From positions 1 to 64,000 of the forward strand of contig CAKZZD010000002.1 in assembly GCA_937886715.1 (NCBI GenBank): 64,000 nucleotides of DNA. Reading direction: 5' to 3'. A program made the translations under genes and the position numbers. Shown in pieces: positions 55,399 through 63,088 of the stretch. The first letter of the stretch is position 1. Each line of letters begins with the position of its first letter. The notes beneath the pieces are model-generated. The model was not told the origin of the DNA and made no database searches. It was given only the letters and a program-made list of their open reading frames with translations. The stretch comes from an uncultured Bacteroidales bacterium. Lineage in GTDB: Bacteria > Bacteroidota > Bacteroidia > Bacteroidales > P3.

Positions 55399-56205
55399 TT
55401 ATATATCCCATTCGGTATCGCCAGAGGAGAGCGCCTGCTTCACCTGCCCGATGTCGGCCAGGTTTTTAAATGGACTCTGTGCAGCGAGGGCGTTGATGCT
55501 CTGCAGGCTCATGGCGAGCATCTCGGTGTTGCCGGTGCGCAACGCCTCGTCCACAGCCTCAAACTGTTTGCTGAAGATGGCGCTGCGCTCGTCGAAGGTT
55601 TTTTCCAGATAGGCCTTGATGCATTCCGTTGTAGCGTTGATTTGGGCGATGGCCACGTCGCGCTGGGCGCGTATCTCCTCCTGCTTGGTTTCCTGCTCGG
55701 CTACGTATTTCACCGTGTCGCTGGCCACCTCGCCAAGGGCTGTAAGCGCCGCCACCACCTCTTCGGGATTCTGGAATCCACCTTCGGCCGCGGATTTCAC
55801 GGTATCGGACAACTTGCTTGTGCTGTCTTCGAAGAAGGTGTCCTCATCGTCCGCGCATTCGGCGGGCAGTGTCTCTGCCTCTACCACCACCTCCTCTTCC
55901 GACAGGTTTGTGTCGACGGATGCGTCGGGACAAATCTTCTCCATTGTCTGTGACATGATTCCCATTGCCTCGCCGTATTTGCCATCGGTGGCAGTATTGA
56001 CGGCATTGAGGACGGTGTTTCCGTAGAGGCCGAGCATCTCTTTGCCTGTCACCAGCACCGACTTGGGTTCCTCGCCGGCTTCCTTGCGGTTTTTGGTGCC
56101 TTCAATCTGCTGCTTCACTTTGTCGGCCACCTCGGTGACGGTGTCGCCGTATTTGTTCCACAGGTCAGTACCGGTCTTGACGATTTTCTTAATGTCGATT
56201 TTCAT
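55399..56205 (-). CDS. Unknown helical acidic protein
   Basis: A 268-aa soluble protein, mostly predicted helix. Its N-terminus is amphipathic (KKIVKTGTDLWNKYGDTVTE), the middle is acidic and the C-terminal half resembles a coiled coil (ETKQEEIRAQRDVAIAQINA). No signal peptide or known domain. It overlaps the preceding 11-residue-repeat gene by 4 nt, suggesting a stoichiometric partner. Confidence 0.75.
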   Translation of the reverse strand: MKIDIKKIVKTGTDLWNKYGDTVTEVADKVKQQIEGTKNRKEAGEEPKSVLVTGKEMLGLYGNTVLNAVNTATDGKYGEAMGIMSQTMEKICPDASVDTNLSEEEVVVEAETLPAECADDEDTFFEDSTSKLSDTVKSAAEGGFQNPEEVVAALTALGEVASDTVKYVAEQETKQEEIRAQRDVAIAQINATTECIKAYLEKTFDERSAIFSKQFEAVDEALRTGNTEMLAMSLQSINALAAQSPFKNLADIGQVKQALSSGDTEWDI

Positions 56206-57461
56206 AGGTCTTTGTTTAGCACTTTCTCGGTTTTTGCGATCACCACGTTGGATGCTTGGCTGATATTGCCCTCCTCGTCAAGAATGGGTGTCTGCGCCAG
56301 CTCGCTCATCGACTTCACGGCGATGGCCGTCTGTTGGAAGGTTTCCAGCATTTGTGGGTTCTGCGGATTGAAACAATCCACAAATGGTTCCATTCGTCCG
56401 AGCAACATGATGGCACGTGTTTCGAGCTCCTCGGTGAGGTTCTGCATCTCCAATACGCGTGCCTTGATGGCATTCAATGCCACCCAGCTTTGCTCCGTTT
56501 CGGCTGCCCATTTCTTGATGTCGGCCAGATATTGCTCGCTCTCGGTGTTCTTGCGGGCATAGAATGCCGATGCCAGTGTGCCGACAGCGACGATGGCAAG
56601 TCCAGCTGTCGCGGTAGCCGTGATTGTGGCCATCACGGCCGCTCCTGCCGCCATCCCACCACCACCAGCCGCTACGGCGCCTCCTCCCAGCCAGGCCAGT
56701 ACGGCGTTGCTGGCGGCGGCACCCGACAGGGCGCTGATGGCCGTGCCGGTGCTGGCGGCACCCACAGCGGTGACGGCAGCGGTGACGGCAGCGGGAGTGC
56801 CCACCAGCCCGATGGCGGCAAAGCCTCCGCCCACGGCCAGCACCTTGGCGGCTTGCGAGGCCTGCATGTCCACCTGCTTCATCTCGGCCAGCTCTTCGGG
56901 TTTGATGTCTATCTCGCGCAGGAAGCCGTATTCTTTGTCTTTCGCCCGCTGGCCCATACGGTCCAGGAATCCGAGGAATGTGCCTACAGTCCGCTTCAAA
57001 GCACGCAGGCGCATCTTGCCGAACACATCCAACGTCTCGTTCAGGTCGTCGCGCAGCGCTTCGTTGGTGGCCTCTATCTCGGCCTTCAGCGTGTCGGCCT
57101 CCTCTTTGTTGGTGATGGACTTCTTGCGGTCCTGCACGGCTTGCACGCCGCTCACTACCTTCAGTCCTTTGACCGTTATCTTGCCGGTCTTGCGTGCTGC
57201 GTCGAGGGTGGCGCTGAGTGCCTCCTGCCGGGTGCCGGCGTCGGTGACGAACAGCTGCGAGTAGTCCTTCGCGTCCACCACCGCTTGTTTCGTCCAGTCG
57301 GTGGCGTCCAGGAAAGCCTGCTGCGACCATTCCGAGGCATCCTTGGTGGCTTGCGAGGTCCACACCGAGGCATCCTTGACCGCTTGTTGGGTCCAGTCGG
57401 CCGCCTCTTTGATCGCTTTGCCGGCGCTGTTCTTTAGTTTGTTGATGTCAATAAATGCCAT
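56202..57461 (-). CDS. 11-residue-repeat protein with long hydrophobic middle
   Basis: A 419-aa protein. Residues 11-76 hold six tandem 11-residue repeats, consensus (D/E)W(T/S)xQAxxDA(S/T), forming an amphipathic helix like those of synucleins or perilipins. Residues 204-301 are Ala/Gly-rich and hydrophobic, like a membrane-inserting region of a pore-forming toxin, and are flanked by soluble helices. There is no signal peptide. It may be a membrane-bending or membrane-sealing protein. The ATG at 57461 is chosen because the upstream extension overlaps the channel gene. Confidence 0.75.
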   Translation of the reverse strand: MAFIDINKLKNSAGKAIKEAADWTQQAVKDASVWTSQATKDASEWSQQAFLDATDWTKQAVVDAKDYSQLFVTDAGTRQEALSATLDAARKTGKITVKGLKVVSGVQAVQDRKKSITNKEEADTLKAEIEATNEALRDDLNETLDVFGKMRLRALKRTVGTFLGFLDRMGQRAKDKEYGFLREIDIKPEELAEMKQVDMQASQAAKVLAVGGGFAAIGLVGTPAAVTAAVTAVGAASTGTAISALSGAAASNAVLAWLGGGAVAAGGGGMAAGAAVMATITATATAGLAIVAVGTLASAFYARKNTESEQYLADIKKWAAETEQSWVALNAIKARVLEMQNLTEELETRAIMLLGRMEPFVDCFNPQNPQMLETFQQTAIAVKSMSELAQTPILDEEGNISQASNVVIAKTEKVLNKDL

Positions 57462-57475
57462 ATAGCGTTGTTGTT

Positions 57476-59191
57476 TCAGTCGGTAATTCCATAGAGGCCC
57501 CGCCAATATGCCGACTTGTCGGGACGGATAAGGTACTCTTGTGTGTGAAGTCCGGGAGTTTGTCTGTGTTCCAACTGTCGGCTCAGCACGTCGGCGATGG
57601 CGACGATGGCACTGTACACCTTGTCGTCGAAGACCATCAGCTTGTAGGAGGCCGAGAGCTGCAACACGTTGGCCTGGGTACAGCTCTGCAGGTAGCGGGA
57701 CAGATTTACTTCCTGCAACGGTGGCTGCACCTGGTGGGCATCGAGGGTGAGTCCCTTCCGGTCGAAGGCGGCCTTCATGTCGTCGTAGAGCCGCCGGACG
57801 GTGGTGCGGTCGGGGGCAATGCCTCCCTCGAAGTCGAAGCGATCCTCGCCGGTCGCTCCGCCGAACTCGAAGTGCAAGTCGGTCTTGTTCTTTACTCGTT
57901 GTTCGCCTACGACGACGATGATCCAGTCGTCCTTGCCTCGTCCGTCGAGTATGTGGCTGGCGAAACGCTGGAAGGCGGGGTTGGCTTGTGTCTCCTCGTT
58001 GGCGGAGTAGAAGGTGCAGCGCTTCGTGCGGTCGTAGTGCTGCATGGAGTAGAACTCGTTGGCCACATAGTTGAAACCGCCGAGCTGGGCGATGTGCCAG
58101 TCGAAATAGCTCAGCCCGTTGTCGCCCACGCCGATGGGGTTGACGATGGTGATGCTGGAGCCGCGCTCCACGTGGCTTCCGTACTCCTCATTGGCATAGT
58201 ATTGATTCACCACCATCAGGTCGGTTTTGGGTCCTTTGGGCAGTGCCGCAGCCAGGTTCTTGATGCGCAGGTTGGACGTTGCCGCTACCGACTTGACGAT
58301 TTCCTCCACCGTCAGGTTCAGTTTCAGCGTCAGGTCGCCGAAGCTGATGTTGAGCGCAGGCCAATACAACTCTTCGCGTTTCAGGCTTTTTACGAGCATC
58401 ATCTCGTTGATGGCGGTAGCGTTGTCAAGCAGTTCTTTTTCCTTTTCTTCCTGTTCCATCACTTCGCTGAAGCCCGAACCGATAAGACCGGCGGGGACAG
58501 CGAAGATGGCAATGCCGAGCAGTCCCACCAGGCAGGCAATGATCTGCCCAATGAGGGTGACGGGCGGTGTGTCGGCGAAGCCGCCGGGGTCGCCGATATA
58601 TTGGGCAAAGGCCCACACCACGCTGCGCCAGCCGTTGTCGTAGACCTCCGGCTGTGCCTCGTGCTCGACAAAGAAGAGGATGAACGACAGGATGAGCGTC
58701 ACGATGGTGAGGAACTGCAGCGACACCCACAGCTCGCGCCCTTTGCTGCTGACGGCCTTACTCAGCACGCGAAGGCCTTCATGTAGCGGAACACGCGCAT
58801 CAGTCGGGCGATACGCAGCGCCTTGAGCAGCGAGTATGGGATGGGCAACAGGAAGGCGACGTAGAAAGTGTAGGTCGACAGAACGTCGATCAGCCCATAG
58901 AATGAGAAGCAATAGCGCACTGCCCCAAAATCCCTTGTATTTCGGGTCGACTAGGTCGGCGCACCAGATGCGCAGCGTCACCTCGATGGTGAAGAAAATG
59001 GTGGTGAAGAGGTCGATGGCGTACAGCCAGTGGCCATAGCGCTGGCTGACACCGTCGAAGGTGGAGAGGAACACCTCGACGGTGCTGACCACGATGAGGC
59101 CGATGATGATCCAGTCGACGATGTTCTGCCATTGCCGTGTGCGCAGGTTGTCGTCGAAGACAAGCGCCAGTTGTCGTTTCAGTTTTTGCAT
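57476..59191 (-). CDS. Voltage-gated-channel-like protein, S3-S4 frameshifted
   Basis: A 571-aa reading frame. S1 (about 25-43) and S2 (about 57-76) are normal. Residues 90-139 are off-frame: the shifted frame instead encodes a typical S3 (FYGLIDVLSTYTFYVAFLLP) and an S4 with Arg at every third position (RIARLMRVFRYMKAF). One extra base near 58925 and one missing near 58773 explain it. Pore and S6 are at 190-237. The filter region reads AQYIGDPGGFADTPP rather than TVGYG. A large cytoplasmic domain of about 330 aa follows and was not recognised. Confidence 0.75.
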   Translation of the reverse strand: MQKLKRQLALVFDDNLRTRQWQNIVDWIIIGLIVVSTVEVFLSTFDGVSQRYGHWLYAIDLFTTIFFTIEVTLRIWCADLVDPKYKGFWGSALLLLILWADRRSVDLHFLRRLPVAHPILAAQGAAYRPTDARVPLHEGLRVLSKAVSSKGRELWVSLQFLTIVTLILSFILFFVEHEAQPEVYDNGWRSVVWAFAQYIGDPGGFADTPPVTLIGQIIACLVGLLGIAIFAVPAGLIGSGFSEVMEQEEKEKELLDNATAINEMMLVKSLKREELYWPALNISFGDLTLKLNLTVEEIVKSVAATSNLRIKNLAAALPKGPKTDLMVVNQYYANEEYGSHVERGSSITIVNPIGVGDNGLSYFDWHIAQLGGFNYVANEFYSMQHYDRTKRCTFYSANEETQANPAFQRFASHILDGRGKDDWIIVVVGEQRVKNKTDLHFEFGGATGEDRFDFEGGIAPDRTTVRRLYDDMKAAFDRKGLTLDAHQVQPPLQEVNLSRYLQSCTQANVLQLSASYKLMVFDDKVYSAIVAIADVLSRQLEHRQTPGLHTQEYLIRPDKSAYWRGLYGITD

Positions 59192-59257
59192 CTATTCAGA
59201 ATTAACGCATTAACACACTAACGCATTAACCATTAACACATTAACGCATTCACACAT
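59192..59257. repeat. TTAATGCG-type repeats before the channel gene
   Basis: The whole 66-nt gap is made of degenerate copies of an 8-10-nt unit (ATTAACGCATTAAC on the + strand). Several units contain overlapping stop and start codons (TAATG) in the minus-strand direction. Confidence 0.75.
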
Positions 59258-60709
59258 TCACTCAGCCGTGTACTTCACCCTGTAGTATTCAGCCTTGGGG
59301 GTGACGGAGAGCACCTCCAGCCACAGGTAGTTGGAGTAGCGAAAACGCTCGTTGTCGAAGCCGAGGTACACCTTGGTGAGTCCCTTGGTGGGGATGCGGC
59401 CGTTGCACGACTGGGTGCCCATCAGCGAGAGGTCGATGTTGTACTTGAGGTTGGCTGGTGCCTGTCCGTCCTGGAACTTCTTGGCTTCGGCCTGGTTGGT
59501 GAAGACATAGACGTTGCAATAGGCCTCCTCCTCGCGTGCGGGGACATTGCCGTAAAGCAACTCGCGGAAGAGGTTGCTGTGACTCTTGTTGGTCTCGTAG
59601 AGGGGCAACCCCAGGAACTTAACCTTCTTGTATGACTTGGTTACCCGATCGCCGAATTCGCCGTCGCTGCTCACGCTGCCCTCGTTGGTGGAGATGCGCA
59701 GGCTGTAGAGCAGGTCGGTGCATCCGCGCGGCACGTTGAGCGTGATGACAGCGCGCGACGAGCCGCCGAAGAAGGCCTTGCCCACCGAGCGCAACGTTGC
59801 CTTGCGAGGCTCCTCGAAAAGGCTCTTCGTCTCGATACCCTGTAGCTTAACGGCCATGAAGTCGCCTGCCGAGCAGTCGACGGTGTCGACCCTGATGTTC
59901 TTCTTCTCATGCATCTGTCTCACGTCGGAGTACCGCTGACTCACGTCGAGATCGATGTAGGCGGTGCCCTTGGGGGTGAGTTCGAGCAGGTAGACAGCGC
60001 TATTCTTGATGGCCAGCGAGTCGCGCAACTGTTTCTTGCCGACGTATGTTTTGAGGATCTGGCGGGCGTCGGCATTGATGATCCGCATCGTCACATTGCC
60101 GCCGGTGGCGAAGGTGTAGTACAGCTGTGTGCCTTTCTGCAGATACACCGGCCATGTGGTCGCCTTCTCAATCAGGAGGTCGCTCTGGCTGAGGCAGGGG
60201 AACTTCATGTGCTCCAGCTCGCCGCCCAGCATCGTTTCTATGGCCGTGCGCATCGAGTCGGTGCGCGCCTGCAGCAGCATGCTCTCGCGCCGCCCTTCGG
60301 CATCCATCTCGCTGCCATCGTAGGTGTACTCCAGCTCGCCACACAGCTTGGCCAGCTCGGCGAGGCGCTCCTCGCTCTTGCTGACGGCATAGCTCTGCAT
60401 CAGGGCGTCGGCATCGCTCAGCCGCTCCTGGGCCTCGCCGTAGAGCTGTGCCTCGGCGGCAGGCATATGGGGATTTTTGTACTCGCTGTCGCCAAACAGG
60501 CCCAGCTTGTTCTGGCCCGATTGGCCACCACAGGCACCGAGCAGCAGCACGACGGCCACCATTCCAAGTTTCTTCAGGAGCTTGCCGGTCAACTTGCCGA
60601 GTAGACGGTTCTTGACACGTTTGCCTGCTTTACCTTTTCTCACGGCATCCACGTCGCCCAGTATGCGGGCGGTCTTGTAGAGGGCCGATCTTGTTTTCGA
60701 TATAGACAT
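59258..60709 (-). CDS. Unknown lipoprotein-like protein
   Basis: A 483-aa protein. A basic N-terminal stretch of about 48 residues, unusually long for a signal, leads to a hydrophobic helix ending in lipobox LLGAC (Cys60). The rest is extracytoplasmic and mixed alpha/beta, with a helical region about 75-165 and a beta-rich half containing NVTMRIINADARQ and SRAVITLNVPRGCTD. Four cysteines occur in the mature part. It was not recognised. It is flanked on both sides by TTAATGCG-type repeats. Confidence 0.7.
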   Translation of the reverse strand: MSISKTRSALYKTARILGDVDAVRKGKAGKRVKNRLLGKLTGKLLKKLGMVAVVLLLGACGGQSGQNKLGLFGDSEYKNPHMPAAEAQLYGEAQERLSDADALMQSYAVSKSEERLAELAKLCGELEYTYDGSEMDAEGRRESMLLQARTDSMRTAIETMLGGELEHMKFPCLSQSDLLIEKATTWPVYLQKGTQLYYTFATGGNVTMRIINADARQILKTYVGKKQLRDSLAIKNSAVYLLELTPKGTAYIDLDVSQRYSDVRQMHEKKNIRVDTVDCSAGDFMAVKLQGIETKSLFEEPRKATLRSVGKAFFGGSSRAVITLNVPRGCTDLLYSLRISTNEGSVSSDGEFGDRVTKSYKKVKFLGLPLYETNKSHSNLFRELLYGNVPAREEEAYCNVYVFTNQAEAKKFQDGQAPANLKYNIDLSLMGTQSCNGRIPTKGLTKVYLGFDNERFRYSNYLWLEVLSVTPKAEYYRVKYTAE

Positions 60710-60715
60710 GGGGGG

Positions 60716-60748
60716 TAATGCGTTAATGCGTTAATGCGTTAATGCGTT
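60716..60748. repeat. TTAATGCG tandem repeat
   Basis: About 4.1 perfect copies of the 8-bp unit TTAATGCG fill the 43-nt gap between two genes. The orientation is opposite to the related repeats at 59192-59257. A run of six G (C on the coding strand) separates it from the next ATG. Confidence 0.85.
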
Positions 60749-60752
60749 CCTG

Positions 60753-61013
60753 TCACTTCTTCTTTGCCCGTTCGCGTTCGCGCTTCAGGGCGTCGTTGGT
60801 GCGCTCGATTTCGCGCTTCAGGCTTTCGATGCGGCGGTCGTGGCTGGCGGCGTGGTCTATCTTCTGCTTGCGATAGTTGGCCTTACTGCTTGGCGAGCTG
60901 GCGTTTTTGACGTAGCCTGCATAGCGTTCGTTGTCTTTCTTCTTGGCCTCGCGTTCCTTGGCCACCTGGGCCCGCAGGTCGATGAGGCGCTTGCGGTAGT
61001 ATTCTACACTCAT
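60753..61013 (-). CDS. Small coiled-coil protein
   Basis: An 86-aa highly charged protein with heptad-like Leu/Ile spacing (RLIDLRAQVAKEREAKKKDN and RIESLKREIERTNDALKRE), no signal and no known family. It is probably an adaptor or a partner of the neighbouring proteins. Confidence 0.65.
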   Translation of the reverse strand: MSVEYYRKRLIDLRAQVAKEREAKKKDNERYAGYVKNASSPSSKANYRKQKIDHAASHDRRIESLKREIERTNDALKRERERAKKK

Positions 61014-61086
61014 GGTCTGTTTTGTTCTAATATAAATATGGTACCCTGCGGCAGGTCACCCCGCCGCAGGATAGGACGATGCTTTT

Positions 61087-61434
61087 TTACTTGGCATACT
61101 TGGCCTTGAGGGCATCCATGTCGGCTTTCTTGGCATTCTTCGGGATCTCGGGCAGCTTGGCGAGGGTCATCTCGTCGAGGGCCAGCACGAAGTCGTCGGC
61201 CGAAGCCACCTGGACCTTCAGACCGAAGTTGGTCATCATGTCCTTCTCGAAACCGCCGACGGTCTTGCTGCCGCGGCATTCGTAACTGCCGGTCTTGGTG
61301 GCGATCTCGCTCACCTTCTCTTCGCCGGTCAGGCGTTTCTGTCCCTGGTACACACGCAGCGTGCCACCGAATTCGTCTTTGAACCTCTTGCAGAGGGTCG
61401 ACACCAAAAGGCGTCCATCAACTTTGATTTCCAT
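61087..61434 (-). CDS. Unknown protein with duplicated small domain (short form)
   Basis: A 115-aa protein. Two copies of a strand-helix-strand unit are visible: residues 1-45 (IKVDGRLLVSTLCKRFKDEF) and 49-115 (GSKTVGGFEKDMMTNFGLKV followed by DEMTLAKL). The second unit matches the end of the protein encoded upstream. No signal peptide. It is likely a soluble binding module, and its function is unknown. Confidence 0.7.
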   Translation of the reverse strand: MEIKVDGRLLVSTLCKRFKDEFGGTLRVYQGQKRLTGEEKVSEIATKTGSYECRGSKTVGGFEKDMMTNFGLKVQVASADDFVLALDEMTLAKLPEIPKNAKKADMDALKAKYAK

Positions 61435-61471
61435 AATTTAAAAACGTTTTAATTGGTTTATAAAAAGGTGT

Positions 61472-61975
61472 TTATTTCCATTCTCCTTTCTTGCACCCGT
61501 CGGCTTCGCACTTCTTGTTGAAAGCGGCCAGGGTCATCTCGTCGGCGCCGCCGCTGGTGTAGTAACGGCTTCCGTTCTTCTCTGTGTAACAAACCTGTAC
61601 GTACAGTCCGAATACGGTGTCGAATTCTTTCTCCAGCGTCTTGATCTTCTTGTTGCCGCTGATGGAGATGTCGCCACCCGAATCGGCACGGCGCACCGAG
61701 GCGAGGGTCTTGTCAACGTCGATGCCGCTGATACTCTCGCCTTTAGCCACCGCCTGGCGGGCATAACTGTAGCAAATCTTCAGTCTCAGGTAGGGGAACT
61801 GCTTGTTGAATTCTTTCATCAAGGTCCCGATCTTCTTGTTGCCCGTCACCGACAGTTCGCCGCTTTTGGCTGCCGCCGGCTTGGCCGTCGTCGTGGTCTT
61901 CTTCACCGCCGGCTTGGCAGCCGTGGTTTTCTTGGCCGCAGGCTTGGCGGCAGGTTTCTTGGTCGTTGTTGCCAT
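61472..61975 (-). CDS. Unknown protein with histone-H1-like tail and duplicated small domain
   Basis: A 167-aa protein. An N-terminal Lys/Ala/Pro/Thr-rich tail (about 1-36) resembles those of bacterial H1-like proteins. Two copies of the same small unit follow: SGNKKIKTLEKEFDTVFGLY and TGNKKIGTLMKEFNKQFPYL. The second ends with the DEMTLAAFNKK shared with the neighbouring protein. The basic tail may bind DNA, RNA or anionic lipid. No catalytic residues were seen. Confidence 0.7.
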   Translation of the reverse strand: MATTTKKPAAKPAAKKTTAAKPAVKKTTTTAKPAAAKSGELSVTGNKKIGTLMKEFNKQFPYLRLKICYSYARQAVAKGESISGIDVDKTLASVRRADSGGDISISGNKKIKTLEKEFDTVFGLYVQVCYTEKNGSRYYTSGGADEMTLAAFNKKCEADGCKKGEWK

Positions 61976-62027
61976 ATTGCTGATTGTTTTTTCCCTTACA
62001 CTTTATTAAATATTGGATTTCTCGTCG

Positions 62028-62993
62028 TCACTTGATGATTTCGAATTCGGTGCGGCGGTTCTCCGGTGCCATAGGGTCGTCGGCATTCTTGGGTTTGCTG
62101 CTGCCGAAGCCGGCGGCCTCCAGGCGGTCGGCCTCCACGCCCTCGTGCTCCACCAGGAAGGTGACGGCGGCCTGCGCACGGGCCTCGCTGAGCTTCTGGT
62201 TCACCTTGGCGTCGCCCTCGGCGCTGGTGTGGCCGCTGATGCGCAGCTTCATCTCGGGATACTGCTTCATCAGCTTGGCCAGGTCGTGCAGCACAAACTC
62301 GGCGTCGCGGCTCAGGTCGGCCTTGCCTTTCTTGAACTCGGCGGCGTTGAAGTGTTCCTCGATCTCGGCCAGCTGCTGCACGTAGAGGGTGTCATGCACC
62401 TCGACGATGACCTCCTGGGTCTGTACCACGGTGTCGCGCACCACGATGGTCTCGGGCTCCTTGGGCTGGCAGCTGCGCATCAGCAGGAAGATGATGACGG
62501 CAGCCGCGATGAGGCCAAGCAGGATCCACAGCCATGCCATCGACTTCTTCTTCGCCGGCACCACGACGGGCTTGAGATCCTCTTTCTTGGGCGGCACATA
62601 GCCGTTGAGGTACTCCAGGCGGAACGACCCTTTCTTGCCACCACCCTCGGCCTCTTCGAACTGGGCCACCTCAATGCCGTACTGTGCGGCGTGGCTCACC
62701 AGCCGCTCGAAGCTGGGCTTGGTCCACATCTTGACCACGGCCACCTTCGTGCCGTCGCCCATCGTCAGCAACTCGTCGTCCTTCTGGAAGAAACCGTCCC
62801 AGTTGGCGTCAGTGCCTTTTTCGCCGGCGCGGACGAAGTTGATCTTCACTCCGCTGTCGGGGTTTAGCTCGTTAGGGAAGGCCTTTTGAAGGTCTTCCAT
62901 CGTGGCCTGGGGGTACATCACCATATAGGCGTGCATGATGCCCAGGGCTGTGCGGTTTTGCGCTTTACCGTAAACGCGTACTTTGTTTACCAT
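62028..62993 (-). CDS. OmpA-domain protein with N-terminal non-secreted domain
   Basis: A 321-aa protein. There is no signal peptide. Residues 1-125 form a soluble domain not recognised by me (AYMVMYPQATMEDLQKAF, GDGTKVAVVKMWTKPSFERL). A Pro/Lys linker leads to one TM (about 152-172), and a C-terminal OmpA peptidoglycan-binding domain follows (ISGHTSAEGDAKVNQKLSEA, AGFGSSKPKNADD, ENRRTEFEI). The topology implies a cytoplasmic head, an inner-membrane TM and a wall-binding periplasmic tail, as in MotB or TolR/Pal-like anchors. It is the first gene of the 12-gene operon. Confidence 0.8.
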   Translation of the reverse strand: MVNKVRVYGKAQNRTALGIMHAYMVMYPQATMEDLQKAFPNELNPDSGVKINFVRAGEKGTDANWDGFFQKDDELLTMGDGTKVAVVKMWTKPSFERLVSHAAQYGIEVAQFEEAEGGGKKGSFRLEYLNGYVPPKKEDLKPVVVPAKKKSMAWLWILLGLIAAAVIIFLLMRSCQPKEPETIVVRDTVVQTQEVIVEVHDTLYVQQLAEIEEHFNAAEFKKGKADLSRDAEFVLHDLAKLMKQYPEMKLRISGHTSAEGDAKVNQKLSEARAQAAVTFLVEHEGVEADRLEAAGFGSSKPKNADDPMAPENRRTEFEIIK

Positions 62994-63018
62994 ATTTTGT
63001 TCGTTTTTAATTGTTTAT

Positions 63019-63049
63019 TTTGTCATGTCAATTGTTTTATGTAATTTTG
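63019..63049 (+). promoter_or_regulatory. Promoter of the DUF4143 ATPase gene, TTTG-N19-TAATTTTG
   Basis: TTTG at 63019-63022 and TAATTTTG at 63042-63049 with exactly 19 nt between lie 39 nt before the ATG. The same 95-nt divergent region must also hold the promoter of the 12-gene operon, for which no perfect box was found. Confidence 0.75.
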
Positions 63050-63088
63050 CAGTCGAATTGCAAATTTGCATAAAATACATTTTGTGTT

